From Candidatus Collierbacteria bacterium GW2011_GWB1_44_6 (lineage in GTDB: Bacteria; Patescibacteriota; Microgenomatia; UBA1400; MFAQ01), in assembly GCA_000998025.1 (NCBI GenBank), contig LCJG01000003.1, positions 1-35,487 of the forward strand: a stretch of 35,487 bases of DNA, in the 5' to 3' direction. A program made the translations under genes and the position numbers. A model generated the notes under the pieces. The model saw nothing but the letters and a program-made list of their open reading frames with translations, did not search any database and had not been told where the DNA came from. This document shows, piece by piece, positions 1 to 8,639 of this stretch (position 1 is the stretch's first letter; the number at the start of each line of letters is the position of its first letter).

Positions 1-1127
1 GTTCGTCCGCCGTCAGACCAAAATCCTATACGGTAGAAAGGTGACTGATACCAGAAGACTTTTCCTGGTGTCGTGGCCAACTTGGGTGGAACGACGCGGG
101 AGTTCTCGGCGGAATAAAAGTAAGTGGGTGAACTTTCCGGATAGAAACCCATAAACCATACACCGAAATCAGCCATGGAAATAGGGTGAAGGTTAAATTT
201 ATCACGATTATTTTTTAGCGATTTATAGACATTTTTTATTTCGTTTCTGTACAGACCCAGATCGTAGTCGTTTTCTAAACCGATGTTTACATAAGTAAAT
301 TCGTTGAGAACTTTGTTGTCATATTGAGCGAGCAACTTCTCAAAATACTTTGTAGTCTGCCCGGCAGCGAGATAATCATTTACCTGAACAGAGTAGAGAG
401 ATTCTGAGCCAGCACCATAGAAGTTGAACAAATCTCTTTGGGCCCACCGGACCATGGCTAAATTTACGCGATTGGCTCTGGTACTTGAGGGTATTAGAGA
501 GTTGTTTTTGTCAGGGAAATATGGACTGCCAAGATACCCACCCCAGAGACGGTAGTGGTCCATGGAGTACTGATCGTCACAGTTCATGGCGATCAAAACG
601 GAATATTTTGACTCCAGGTATTGTAGCGAGTAACTATCCAGATGCCAAGCGGAGACAGACTTAGGGTAAAAACCAAAACGATCGAAAAAGGCCGACATGT
701 AAGTATCGATTAGAAGACGTCTGTCTTCTTGAGAGTATCCTGAAAGAAAAATGCGATTGGCATTGAACACCGAGTCTCCTGCCGGATAGAGTGTGCGGGT
801 CTTTTCCGCCAAGCTTGGAGTTATCTCTAGAAAGGCCCCGATTGATTGTGTGGAATCTGTTTCGATTAAATCATTGAAGTAAGCAGACATCGTAGCGTCC
901 GTCACCGCGTCGTACCGGAGCAACCAGGTCATGGGGTATGAAGAAGGAGTGGATTCGCGATAAAGAAACATGGGCAGTGCGAGCGGATCTTGTTTGGGGT
1001 TTTGCCAGTTTTCTGGACCTCTTACTGGATTACCGAAAGTGACAAAGGTCTCGGCTTTGAAAGCGTGAGCACCCCCGACGGAAGATACTAGTAGCAGAAA
1101 CAGAGTAATAAATATTTTTCTAAGCAT
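1..1127 (-). CDS. Secreted polysaccharide-deacetylase-like protein (3' end outside window)
   Basis: Translating the minus strand from ATG at 1127 gives an open frame of about 375 codons that runs off the left edge, so the C-terminus is missing. Residues 1-22 (MLRKIFITLFLLLVSSVGGA then HA) form a clear signal peptide with an AHA cleavage site, so the protein is exported. The segments YPMTWLLRYDAV, GAFLEITPSLA, FDRFGFYPKSVSAWHLD and the later NCDDQY and WGGYLGSPYFP resemble the glycoside hydrolase/deacetylase (NodB-related) barrel. That family acts on cell-wall or capsular polysaccharide, but the substrate cannot be read from the sequence. The start overlaps the flippase stop by 8 nt, so it is the last visible member of the glycan operon. 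The family call rests on motif resemblance only. Confidence 0.7.
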   Translation of the reverse strand, partial: MLRKIFITLFLLLVSSVGGAHAFKAETFVTFGNPVRGPENWQNPKQDPLALPMFLYRESTPSSYPMTWLLRYDAVTDATMSAYFNDLIETDSTQSIGAFLEITPSLAEKTRTLYPAGDSVFNANRIFLSGYSQEDRRLLIDTYMSAFFDRFGFYPKSVSAWHLDSYSLQYLESKYSVLIAMNCDDQYSMDHYRLWGGYLGSPYFPDKNNSLIPSSTRANRVNLAMVRWAQRDLFNFYGAGSESLYSVQVNDYLAAGQTTKYFEKLLAQYDNKVLNEFTYVNIGLENDYDLGLYRNEIKNVYKSLKNNRDKFNLHPISMADFGVWFMGFYPESSPTYFYSAENSRVVPPKLATTPGKVFWYQSPFYRIGFWSDGGR

Positions 1128-2598
1128 GTTTTATCTTAAAGTAATTAAGGGTCTGGGTAATAAATTCTTGACCTTCAAGAATAAAGATAGCCAGGAAATA
1201 AATAGCGGCCGAAATAAGACAATGGGTGATCAATGAAGGGAAAGAGTGTATGGTTACGGAAAATAGAAAGAGCCAAAGCGACAGAGGGAGCGCTGCTATG
1301 ATGGGAGTTTTGAGTATATTAAGGACACTAAAGTCGACATATTTTTTTGCCATAAAAATGGTGAGGACAGAAGAGGTGGCAATGATACCGGTAGCGTAAG
1401 CAACTCCGGTGTAACCAAATTTTATGGCAAAAAAAGGCATGGTTGCCCAGGTGAGACCGGTCCACATTAGCATCAGCTTGAATGTGGATTTGATATGGCC
1501 AGTCGCATTTAGTAGATTGGTGAGACTGGTGCTCAGGCTTGCCCAGGCTGAGTTATACAAATAGATATAGAGGGGAATGATGGCGGGAAGCCACTTCGAA
1601 TAACGGGGAATTAGTCCGATCATGGGCAAAGCCAAAAATCCCATGCCGATTAGGATAGGAAAAGCCAAGAGACACATGTATTTGAGACTGATTTCAACGG
1701 CTCTTGAAAGCCTCTCTTTGTCGTGCTGCAACCTAGCAAAGGTGGGGAAAGATACCTTGGTAAGGTTGTCCATGACGATCCTAAGAGGCAACCCGGCCCA
1801 GCGTGAAGCCCAGCCAATGTAGCCCAAACCCTGAGTGCCAATAATTTTTGTGAGAATAATCGTCATGCCGTCGTCTTTGAGGACGGCCAAAAAGGTATTA
1901 ACTTGATACGGGAGACCGAAACTTAGTAAATGTTTCAATGAGGGTTTATGAATACCCAGACTTGGTCTCCAGGGATATACAAGATACATCGCAATGAGGC
2001 CGACGACTCCCCTACCCAAGACAGCGAAAGAAAAAGAGGTAACTCCAAAACCTTTCCAGGCGAAGAAGACCGCTATTCCATTGAAGGTCAGAGTTTCCAG
2101 AACTTGAGGGAGGATAAGCTTACTAAATTTGATTTCCCTTTCCAACATAATCGAAGGAATGGTTTTTAGGGAACTGAGAAAAAGAGAAATACCCATGGCG
2201 TATAAAAGATACATGCCTGTCTGGTCTATCTGATATTGGGTACGAATCACAGGAGAAATAACAAAAAGAATAATGAGAAGAGAAATTACCAGCAGTTGTT
2301 GAACGGTAAAAGTGGTTGATAAATCTTCCTTGGTAATACTCTCTTTCTTCTGGATAAGAGCAGCCGCGAGACCGACGTCGGAAAAATAGGCGAGAAAGTT
2401 GACTACCGAGGAAACCAGATAAAAAATACCGTAAGTATTTGGATCGAGAAAGATAGTAAGGGCGAGAGTCGCGACAAAAGAAATAATTTGAATGATGAAA
2501 GTACGGGAAATGAGAGCCATGACACCGGATACCGAGCGTCGTTTAACTTCTTGGATTTCTATGACCGATGGAGCATCAGGAGGGGTGTTTTCGATCAT
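1120..2598 (-). CDS. Wzx-like oligosaccharide flippase (MOP superfamily)
   Basis: A 492-residue polytopic protein with about 12-14 hydrophobic segments after a short cytosolic N-terminus. The opening (VSGVMALISRTFIIQIISF, then LDPNTYGIFYLVSSVVNFLAYFSDVGLAAALIQKK) is the classic pattern of polysaccharide-biosynthesis flippases of the MOP superfamily, with the YG(I/L)F...SDxGL signature. Such proteins move lipid-linked oligosaccharides across the membrane. Length is normal for the family. It overlaps the upstream membrane protein by 23 nt and the downstream secreted protein by 8 nt, so the three are probably translationally coupled. Neighbouring GT2 and GT39 genes fit a pathway that builds, flips and transfers a glycan. 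The substrate is unknown. Confidence 0.9.
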   Translation of the reverse strand: MIENTPPDAPSVIEIQEVKRRSVSGVMALISRTFIIQIISFVATLALTIFLDPNTYGIFYLVSSVVNFLAYFSDVGLAAALIQKKESITKEDLSTTFTVQQLLVISLLIILFVISPVIRTQYQIDQTGMYLLYAMGISLFLSSLKTIPSIMLEREIKFSKLILPQVLETLTFNGIAVFFAWKGFGVTSFSFAVLGRGVVGLIAMYLVYPWRPSLGIHKPSLKHLLSFGLPYQVNTFLAVLKDDGMTIILTKIIGTQGLGYIGWASRWAGLPLRIVMDNLTKVSFPTFARLQHDKERLSRAVEISLKYMCLLAFPILIGMGFLALPMIGLIPRYSKWLPAIIPLYIYLYNSAWASLSTSLTNLLNATGHIKSTFKLMLMWTGLTWATMPFFAIKFGYTGVAYATGIIATSSVLTIFMAKKYVDFSVLNILKTPIIAALPLSLWLFLFSVTIHSFPSLITHCLISAAIYFLAIFILEGQEFITQTLNYFKIKHA

Positions 2599-4246
2599 CG
2601 ATAATTAATTTTGTTAATACAATAATAGAAAGAAGGGTCAGCAGGTCAGAGAACAAACGAACAAAAGTGTAACCGATTTTTGATTCTACATGGTGAAGTC
2701 CTTTGTCGACCGAAACAACTACTCTACCCAAGTCGGGATCGATTTCGGTAGTAACTATTTGACTGTCGACCTTAGTTGTCAGACCGGGGTAAGTGTAGAG
2801 TGGCAACATGACTTTGGCCGAAGCTGACGAAACGTGGGCATCAAACTTCATCCAGTTGGTACCCGATCTAAAATCTGTGACACCACCTTTTCCCTCCACA
2901 AATATGGGTATCCGGAAAGCGGGTGCTCCAGGAGGCTTGGGAGCTGATCTGGGTAGATAATCAAAGATACCGCCGGTAACTTGATTTTCCCACTGCAAAC
3001 CTGACATTTTTTCCTGAAAAGTGATTCTTACGTGTCTTTCGAAACGGAAGAAAGGAAAGTTAAATAATATTGTTCCCAATAGAAGCACGGTGAACAAAAA
3101 CTGTTTTACCATTTTGGGAAGTGAGATGGTCGCTAGATAGCCTGCTGCAAATGAAAAATAGAAAACTATAAGAGCGACTAGTCGCCAGGGAAATTGGGCG
3201 AATTGCAGAAGACTGACACGTTCCCATATGGGGTTTGACCGGCTATGAGTAAGAAAGGCGTAGAGCATACCAAAAGCAACGACCATTAATATCATTTTTG
3301 AAATTGTTTTTTCTTTCTTTATTCTCAACAGAGCAATTAGAGAGGCAATGGCGGCGGCGATCCATTGAATGTGCCCAACAGAAAACGACATACCATCTTC
3401 CGGCCCCCAGGTAGAGCCGCCATAGCCCCAAAAACGGGAGAAAAAGAGCTGTTTGATGTCCGCAAAGTGAGCCAGATAATTGAAGTAGCCAACCATCATG
3501 GAATCTACATGCACGAATTTTTGTTCTAAAACTACAGGTAAAAAAAAGAAGGCAGAAAGTCCTACTCCTAGAATTCCGGCCAGCAGAAGATTTTTAATTT
3601 TTGAAAATTTCTTTTCCCGCCACATCCAGAATATTGCCCATATAATGGCGGTAGGGGCGAAGACCAGCGTCATAACATTGTGTGAGGTGAGCTGAAGAGC
3701 CAAGGCGGCACTGAGGAAAATAAAATCTCGGGAATGACGGCGGGTGATTATTTTGTAAATGTAGAGGAGGACAAAAGGAAACCAAACCATCCCCCAGGCC
3801 TCATTCATCGCCCCCCGAACGTAGATATCGACAGAGTGATAGGGTGCATAAACGTAGAGAGCCGAGGCAAGTACGCCGCCCCACTTGCCAAAAAACTCTC
3901 TTGCAAAAAGATACATACCCAAGCCCGAAAGCAGAAAGGCTAAGGCAAACATAATCTTGACCGGTAAAAAGTAACCCGCACCAAGAATCACCATTAATTC
4001 CATGGGGTAATATGGCATGGGAGGATAGAACTGCATTAATGGATAACCATAACCAAAGCCCGCGTCAGGCACCCAGCGACAAGGGAACTGACCATCTAGA
4101 GTACATTTGTGCATTTCGTAAAGACGGAAGACCTGAAGATCATCATGCATTGGGAAGTATCCGGGTTTAAAAATATCAGCAATCGCCGGAAGAAAGAGTA
4201 AGCACAGAATTATTCCCAAACGGAAACGCCAGAGTAACTTGAACAT
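2576..4246 (-). CDS. Multispanning PTPS-related / GT-C-like membrane protein
   Basis: A 556-residue integral membrane protein. The first extracytoplasmic loop carries MHDDLQVFRLYEMHKC, CRWVPDAGFGYGYPLMQFYP and PPMPYYP. This is the signature of the family named 6-pyruvoyl-tetrahydropterin synthase-related membrane proteins, large GT-C-like proteins presumed to act in surface glycan transfer (the name is historical and does not indicate pterin chemistry). About 11-12 membrane segments are followed by a ~120-residue extracytoplasmic tail and a final helix near the C-terminus. A TATAAT box at 4253-4258 lies 6 nt before the ATG, so the gene may have its own leaderless promoter within the operon. 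It starts 25 nt after the preceding gene and overlaps the flippase by 23 nt. Confidence 0.8.
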   Translation of the reverse strand: MFKLLWRFRLGIILCLLFLPAIADIFKPGYFPMHDDLQVFRLYEMHKCTLDGQFPCRWVPDAGFGYGYPLMQFYPPMPYYPMELMVILGAGYFLPVKIMFALAFLLSGLGMYLFAREFFGKWGGVLASALYVYAPYHSVDIYVRGAMNEAWGMVWFPFVLLYIYKIITRRHSRDFIFLSAALALQLTSHNVMTLVFAPTAIIWAIFWMWREKKFSKIKNLLLAGILGVGLSAFFFLPVVLEQKFVHVDSMMVGYFNYLAHFADIKQLFFSRFWGYGGSTWGPEDGMSFSVGHIQWIAAAIASLIALLRIKKEKTISKMILMVVAFGMLYAFLTHSRSNPIWERVSLLQFAQFPWRLVALIVFYFSFAAGYLATISLPKMVKQFLFTVLLLGTILFNFPFFRFERHVRITFQEKMSGLQWENQVTGGIFDYLPRSAPKPPGAPAFRIPIFVEGKGGVTDFRSGTNWMKFDAHVSSASAKVMLPLYTYPGLTTKVDSQIVTTEIDPDLGRVVVSVDKGLHHVESKIGYTFVRLFSDLLTLLSIIVLTKLIIDDRKHPS

Positions 4247-4252
4247 TAGCTT

Positions 4253-4258
4253 ATTATA
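4253..4258 (-). promoter_or_regulatory. Putative -10 box (TATAAT) of a leaderless transcript
   Basis: Reads TATAAT on the minus strand, ending 6 nt before the ATG at 4246. No Shine-Dalgarno sequence lies between them, and I see no good -35. This is an internal promoter candidate in the glycan operon. Confidence 0.5.
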
Positions 4259-4271
4259 GCTTGGAATATAT

Positions 4272-5792
4272 CTATTTGAGGCGATAGAAAAGTAACGATT
4301 CGTGGGTGCCGTTTAGCCTAAATGGTTTGGGATATTCCCCAATTAGTTCCAACTTGGCTAGTTCGGAGGCAGGAAGATGATTTCTGGAAGAGTTTAGCAC
4401 GAAGTAGCGAAGATTTTCCTGGCTAGTGCTTAGAAGGCCCGAAGGGATTTCAAAAATATTTGGTGATGATCCCACGATAGTGATATTTTTGTGACCCTCG
4501 GTATATATTTGAAGTCCATCCGGAAGCGTTCCAAAAGTGCCTTCGGTAAAGACAACAATCTTGCTTCCCTCCGCTTCCCTGGCCAAGAGGTAGTCCGCAA
4601 TGTCTTTCTGGCCATAGCCAGCCGTCCACTCTTCCAGGTAGCCGCTACGCATATCAAATGGCATAGGGGCGATGGTAGGAGTGAATAAGTAAAGCGCGGT
4701 CATCAGAATAGGAAGTAAGACAAAGAGAGTGATGGAAGCTTTGATCAGTATACCCTTACGGTTAAAAAGCCACCCCAGGCCGAGTCCGGCCAGAGGAAGT
4801 AGGGGCACTACCGCATAAAGTACGTAGCGGCTGGTGTAGACTTTTGCAATTGCCGCCTGAAACACAAGAGGCGCTAGGGCAATGAGGACTAGGAACAGGT
4901 AAGATTTTCTGGTTTTGGGGTTTAGATACCCTAGGACACTAAGCAATAAAACGGTGGGGGTAAAGAGGAGAAATAGCCAATTGGCAGTCTTTTTGAGGTT
5001 TTCGATTAGTGGCTGTAACGGGTGAGTCAATACTTCTTTTAATGAGTAAACATAGTCTTGATTTCTGGAGCCTATCATTTGGAAGCCTACTCCAAGCCGA
5101 AGAATACCATACATGGCCTGAGAAATAATTAGGGCAAGAAAGATACCCCAAATCAGTTTTCCGAGGTTGACAGACGTTATATTTTTGTGCGGAAAGAAAA
5201 AAACAAGAGTAACTAGGGACCAAAGATAATAAATGGCTGCGGGAGACTTTGTAAGCAGGCCTGCACCGATGGTAAAACCCAGATACATGGCGTATTCCGT
5301 CTTGAGCGACTTGGTGTATTTGATGGCAAATATAAGTGTCCACAGGCCAAACATGGCAAGAAGGCTATCGGCTAGAGCCATCCGGTCAAAAAACATGGTG
5401 AACGGAATAACGGCATAAATTAGTGAAGTGAAAAGAGCAATAAAAATGTCGCCGAAAAGAATAAATGCCAAAAGGCCAATACCAACGAGTGAACCAAAAC
5501 CGGCAACCACAGAAAGTAGCCTGCCAGCTATCAGTGGGTCAGAAATGAGCTTGAGGAAGGGAATGGTGGCCCACATAAAAAGGGGTTGTTTACCGTCCGA
5601 TAGTGGCAGAAAGCGCAAGGTTGGCTCTGCCCTCATCACTTGAGACCAGCGAACATAAATGGCTTCATCGACAAAAACAGGTATTGTTTGCAACTGATAG
5701 AGCCGGAAAAACAAAAATAATACAAGGGCAGTTAGTGCCAGGCCAGCAATCCAAAATATTTTATTTTTTGTCATATTTTCCGGAAAGGTCAT
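4272..5792 (-). CDS. GT39-family (PMT/ArnT-like) membrane glycosyltransferase
   Basis: A 506-residue polytopic protein. After the first membrane helix comes RLYQLQTIPVFVDEAIYVRW, with the acidic pair D42-E43 placed as the catalytic DE of the GT39/ArnT family (C-type transferases using polyprenyl-phosphate sugars on the outer membrane face). PFTMFFDRMALADSLLAMFG, a further family-like segment, follows. About 10-11 helices precede a soluble C-terminal domain of about 120 residues. It is a paralogue of the protein encoded at 7073-8599, with the DE at the same residue number. The ATG at 5792 overlaps the upstream GT2 gene by 32 nt; an alternative ATG (MTKNKIFW) at 5774 cuts the overlap to 14 nt, and neither has a Shine-Dalgarno site. 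Confidence 0.88.
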   Translation of the reverse strand: MTFPENMTKNKIFWIAGLALTALVLFLFFRLYQLQTIPVFVDEAIYVRWSQVMRAEPTLRFLPLSDGKQPLFMWATIPFLKLISDPLIAGRLLSVVAGFGSLVGIGLLAFILFGDIFIALFTSLIYAVIPFTMFFDRMALADSLLAMFGLWTLIFAIKYTKSLKTEYAMYLGFTIGAGLLTKSPAAIYYLWSLVTLVFFFPHKNITSVNLGKLIWGIFLALIISQAMYGILRLGVGFQMIGSRNQDYVYSLKEVLTHPLQPLIENLKKTANWLFLLFTPTVLLLSVLGYLNPKTRKSYLFLVLIALAPLVFQAAIAKVYTSRYVLYAVVPLLPLAGLGLGWLFNRKGILIKASITLFVLLPILMTALYLFTPTIAPMPFDMRSGYLEEWTAGYGQKDIADYLLAREAEGSKIVVFTEGTFGTLPDGLQIYTEGHKNITIVGSSPNIFEIPSGLLSTSQENLRYFVLNSSRNHLPASELAKLELIGEYPKPFRLNGTHESLLFYRLK

Positions 5793-6519
5793 TTATCTTG
5801 ACCTGGGTAATCTGTTTGAGCATGTCAATAGATTCGGTCACAAAACTCCTTTGCTTACTGTTTGACGTGTCTTCATCTTTCCAAATGACATCAACCTCTT
5901 TCAATTTGTAGCCAAATTTTTCGGCCAAGAAGAGTAGTTCAACATCAAAAGCAGAGACCGTCCAGCCTTTGGAATTTGACCTGTTGTTTATGACAGAGAG
6001 AGAGGGAAAAATGTTCATGGCTACTTCCAGGCGCATGGCTTTGAACCCACACTGTGTGTCAACAACATCATGAAGCAACATTAGTCCTCTGATAAATCTA
6101 AATGACCAGGAAGCCAGCTGGCGCAATAAGGGAAAGTTTTTTCGCATTTTTCCCCGAGAACCAAAGACAACATGGTAACCTTTATCAAACCAAGGAAGAA
6201 GCTTCTCGACTTCTCTAAGAGGAGAGGACTGATCCATGTCGGTGTACAAAACAATTTCTCCTGTGGCCGCTTGAATGCCGTTCCAGATACCGGCTGCTTT
6301 GCCGCCGTGATTCCCCCTGATCATTTTAAAGCCTGGATGTTTCTTGACAAAGCCAGCAATTATCTGGTCACCTCCGTCAGTGGATCCGTCGTCGTTAATG
6401 ATAACTTCCCAGGAATATTTTGCCTTGGAAAGGAAGCTGGCCATCTGTTCCAGGACTCCTCTTTCGAGGTTGGCTTTTTCGTTGTAATTACTGACGACGA
6501 CCGAGAGCTTTGGTTTCAT
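5761..6519 (-). CDS. GT2 glycosyltransferase (dolichyl-phosphate glucosyltransferase-like)
   Basis: A 252-residue GT-A fold enzyme without membrane helices. It has the N-terminal SVVVSNYNEKANL strand, the nucleotide-binding NDDGSTDGG (residues 42-50), and the metal-binding TDMDQSSP (93-100). HDVVDTQCGFKAMR is typical of polyprenyl-phosphate sugar synthases such as Alg5 and DPM1. It would charge a polyprenyl phosphate with a sugar from an NDP donor, providing substrate for the GT39 enzymes next door. The start is fixed by a TAATG overlap with the orn stop (1 nt shared). The sugar cannot be assigned. Confidence 0.9.
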   Translation of the reverse strand: MKPKLSVVVSNYNEKANLERGVLEQMASFLSKAKYSWEVIINDDGSTDGGDQIIAGFVKKHPGFKMIRGNHGGKAAGIWNGIQAATGEIVLYTDMDQSSPLREVEKLLPWFDKGYHVVFGSRGKMRKNFPLLRQLASWSFRFIRGLMLLHDVVDTQCGFKAMRLEVAMNIFPSLSVINNRSNSKGWTVSAFDVELLFLAEKFGYKLKEVDVIWKDEDTSNSKQRSFVTESIDMLKQITQVKINDLSGKYDKK

Positions 6520-7076
6520 TAAGGAGTCCTTTGCTTGAAGATTTGGGACTGGTAGTATTTTAACTCATCTATGGACTCTAAAATGTCCCCCTTAGCCCGG
6601 TGAGGCTCCATCTTGGGATAGTCAGGAATGTGGGGATACCATCGATGCATCAGTTCTTTGAGAGTGTTGGTGTCGATAATTCTATAATGAACGAAGTCGT
6701 AAAGACGAGGCATATAGACTCTGAGAAACTCACGATCCATGTATACTGATGATCCGGCGAGAAGGGCGGTGTGGGGGGTGCAGTATTTTTTTAGAAAACT
6801 AATAGTTTCCTCTTCGGCTTGAGACAATCCGACCACGGAAAGGCGGATCTCTTCCGTGAGCCCGGACTCACCAAAATGTTCTTGATTCCATTTGACCATA
6901 TTCCTTAAAATATCCTCAGACTGATGGATAACAATATCAGGACCGGTGGCAAGTATGTTCAAATCCCCGTCGGTGATAACGGTGGCTATTTCGACGATGG
7001 TCCCTTTGTTGGGATCTAGATCAGTAAATTCCAGATCAAGCCAAACCATGGGAGACTGAGGGATAGTAGAGCTCAT
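6519..7076 (-). CDS. orn: Oligoribonuclease (DEDDh 3'-5' exonuclease)
   Basis: Degrades 2-5 nt RNA fragments to mononucleotides at the end of RNA turnover. All family motifs are present: MVWLDLEFTDLDPNKGTIVE (D and E of motif I), LNILATGPDIVIHQSE, SVYMDREFL (third acidic residue), YRIIDTNTLKEL, and HRAKGDILESIDELKYY (the His and Asp of the DEDDh active site). I chose the ATG at 7076 (MSSTIPQSP) because it overlaps the preceding stop as ATGA and gives about 185 residues, the usual Orn length. An in-frame ATG further upstream (7205) would add 43 unrelated residues lying inside the neighbouring gene. It sits between GT genes, so its message is tied to glycan synthesis by position only. Confidence 0.95.
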   Translation of the reverse strand: MSSTIPQSPMVWLDLEFTDLDPNKGTIVEIATVITDGDLNILATGPDIVIHQSEDILRNMVKWNQEHFGESGLTEEIRLSVVGLSQAEEETISFLKKYCTPHTALLAGSSVYMDREFLRVYMPRLYDFVHYRIIDTNTLKELMHRWYPHIPDYPKMEPHRAKGDILESIDELKYYQSQIFKQRTP

Positions 7077-8599
7077 ATGGAGTGGATTAAACGATAGATT
7101 TTTAGATAGTCTACTTGCCACTGCTGGTCTATATGCGATGGGCCAAAAATGGCGATTTGATAGGCCGGATTTCCCTCTGGCTGGCATTTGTCGCCATCTT
7201 CGCAAATTACAAAAAGCTGACCAGTGACTCTCTCCTCACCCCTGAAATGGTTCGCTTTTTTATTTTCCAGATAGAAACGGTAGGATTCATCATAGTTTTG
7301 TTTGGCTATAAGGCCAAAGTTGAATGGTTGCCCTTTTGATTCTTTAATCATTAGATCTACGGCGGCTTCAGTGCGTTTCATTTGACGATTGGGTGAATCT
7401 TTTAAAGGGGAGTAATAAACTCCGTGATAAAGGAGGCAAGCAAAGAACGTGAGAGCTAGGAATTTGATGAGAATATTTTTATTGTTCCATAGAAAAAGGA
7501 GAAGGAAAGCTACCAGGAGGTACACCGCGGGAAAAAGGAAACCAAAGTAATGAGCGTAGATATGCTGCTTGTAGACACCTAACCCAAGAATACCAAAACC
7601 AATCCAGGCTAGGAGAGCAGAGACAGCAGGATCTTTCTTGGTTTTGAAAAATTCTTTTAAAGATAGTTTAGTTTTTCCAAAATAAGCTAAAAAGGTAAGA
7701 ACACCGATAATGACTGCGGCTAAAGTAGCATAGGTTAATTGGCGCCCGAGGAGTAGCTCTGAAATGATGGATTCTATGGCTGGTAGGAACCGATCGGAGC
7801 GGGCAGGGTTTAGATTTATTGTGGTTTGGCGGTCTGAAAAGAAAGATTGGAAAGCTTTAAAGTTCATCCAATCATGTTTAAGGTCGAAGAGTAGTAATGG
7901 TGACATCAAGATTAAAAACAAACAAATGGCTATGAGGGTTTTTTTGACGAAAATGGTTTTTTGCTTTTTTTCGTTTTTGAGCTGACGCAATGTCAGGAGC
8001 CAAAATAACCCTAAGGTTGGGATGAGGAGCAAGCCCAAGTAATGCATCTGCAACGCAAAGGCAAAGAAAATGCCAACTAGAGGTAGCCATGAATGTTTGT
8101 TGTTTTTCCAAACTTCATAAATACCCCAAACACAAAGTAGTGAGAAAAAGGGCATGGGATTTGGATTCCAGGAAGAGCGTGAATATATGATGGCAACCGG
8201 TGAAATGGCAAAGAGGATGGCGGCAATCAGGCCGACACTTTTCCCAAACCAACGTCTGCCAATAAAGTAGGTGAGGAAAATAGTGGCAGCTCCCAACAAG
8301 GCATTCATAATGGCGGGTCCGACGGGATTTAGTCCGGAAAGGAACAGTGCGGGGGCCATCATGTAATAGTAGAGTGGACCCAGGTACATATTCCCCACAC
8401 TGGTTTGGGGGCCGATAAAAACTAGGTTACCTGTGGTGATTAAGTCCCTAACAATACGGACATCGCGGCCTTCGTCACCTAAAAAAGTCATATATTCGTC
8501 TATCCGATACAGACGAAGAACGAGGGCGAGAAGAATTATTCCAAGCAAGACAAAGAACTCGGTGCGGTTCTTTTTTATGAAACTAAATAAGGTATTCAT
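7073..8599 (-). CDS. GT39-family (ArnT/PMT-like) membrane glycosyltransferase
   Basis: A 508-residue polytopic protein. After the first helix, RIDEYMTFLGDEGRDVRIV carries the DE pair at residues 42-43, followed by GPLYYYMMAPALFLSGLNP and SPVAIIYSRSSWNPNPMPFF. These are typical of bacterial GT39 transferases that use polyprenyl-phosphate sugars. Around 10 helices are followed by a soluble domain (from about residue 405) ending in QQWQVDYLKIYRLIHSI. It overlaps orn by ATGA. A 26-bp palindromic repeat begins 5 nt upstream of the start codon, so the ribosome-binding region is made of repeat sequence and there is no Shine-Dalgarno site. Confidence 0.88.
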   Translation of the reverse strand: MNTLFSFIKKNRTEFFVLLGIILLALVLRLYRIDEYMTFLGDEGRDVRIVRDLITTGNLVFIGPQTSVGNMYLGPLYYYMMAPALFLSGLNPVGPAIMNALLGAATIFLTYFIGRRWFGKSVGLIAAILFAISPVAIIYSRSSWNPNPMPFFSLLCVWGIYEVWKNNKHSWLPLVGIFFAFALQMHYLGLLLIPTLGLFWLLTLRQLKNEKKQKTIFVKKTLIAICLFLILMSPLLLFDLKHDWMNFKAFQSFFSDRQTTINLNPARSDRFLPAIESIISELLLGRQLTYATLAAVIIGVLTFLAYFGKTKLSLKEFFKTKKDPAVSALLAWIGFGILGLGVYKQHIYAHYFGFLFPAVYLLVAFLLLFLWNNKNILIKFLALTFFACLLYHGVYYSPLKDSPNRQMKRTEAAVDLMIKESKGQPFNFGLIAKQNYDESYRFYLENKKANHFRGEERVTGQLFVICEDGDKCQPEGNPAYQIAIFGPSHIDQQWQVDYLKIYRLIHSI

Positions 8600-8603
8600 T
8601 GGA

Positions 8604-8629
8604 TGGATTCCCGCCTACGCGGGAATGAC
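8604..8629. repeat. Dispersed 26-bp palindromic repeat, copy 1
   Basis: TGGATTCCCGCCTACGCGGG followed by AATGAC. The arms ATTCCCGC (8607-8614) and GCGGGAAT (8619-8626) are perfect 8-bp complements around a 4-nt loop. It fills most of the 40-nt gap between two glycosyltransferase genes, 5 nt before the start codon at 8599. Other copies are at 15491, 29134 and 32818. Confidence 0.9.
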
Positions 8630-8639
8630 AAAAGGTTCG

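Noticed and set aside
4939..5343. 134-codon minus-strand open frame inside the GT39 gene
   Set aside because: Out-of-frame shadow of a strongly supported membrane transferase; the translation has no family features.
7076..7205. Upstream extension of orn by 43 residues
   Set aside because: It overlaps the GT39 gene and has no similarity to Orn, and the ATGA junction at 7073-7076 marks the start.
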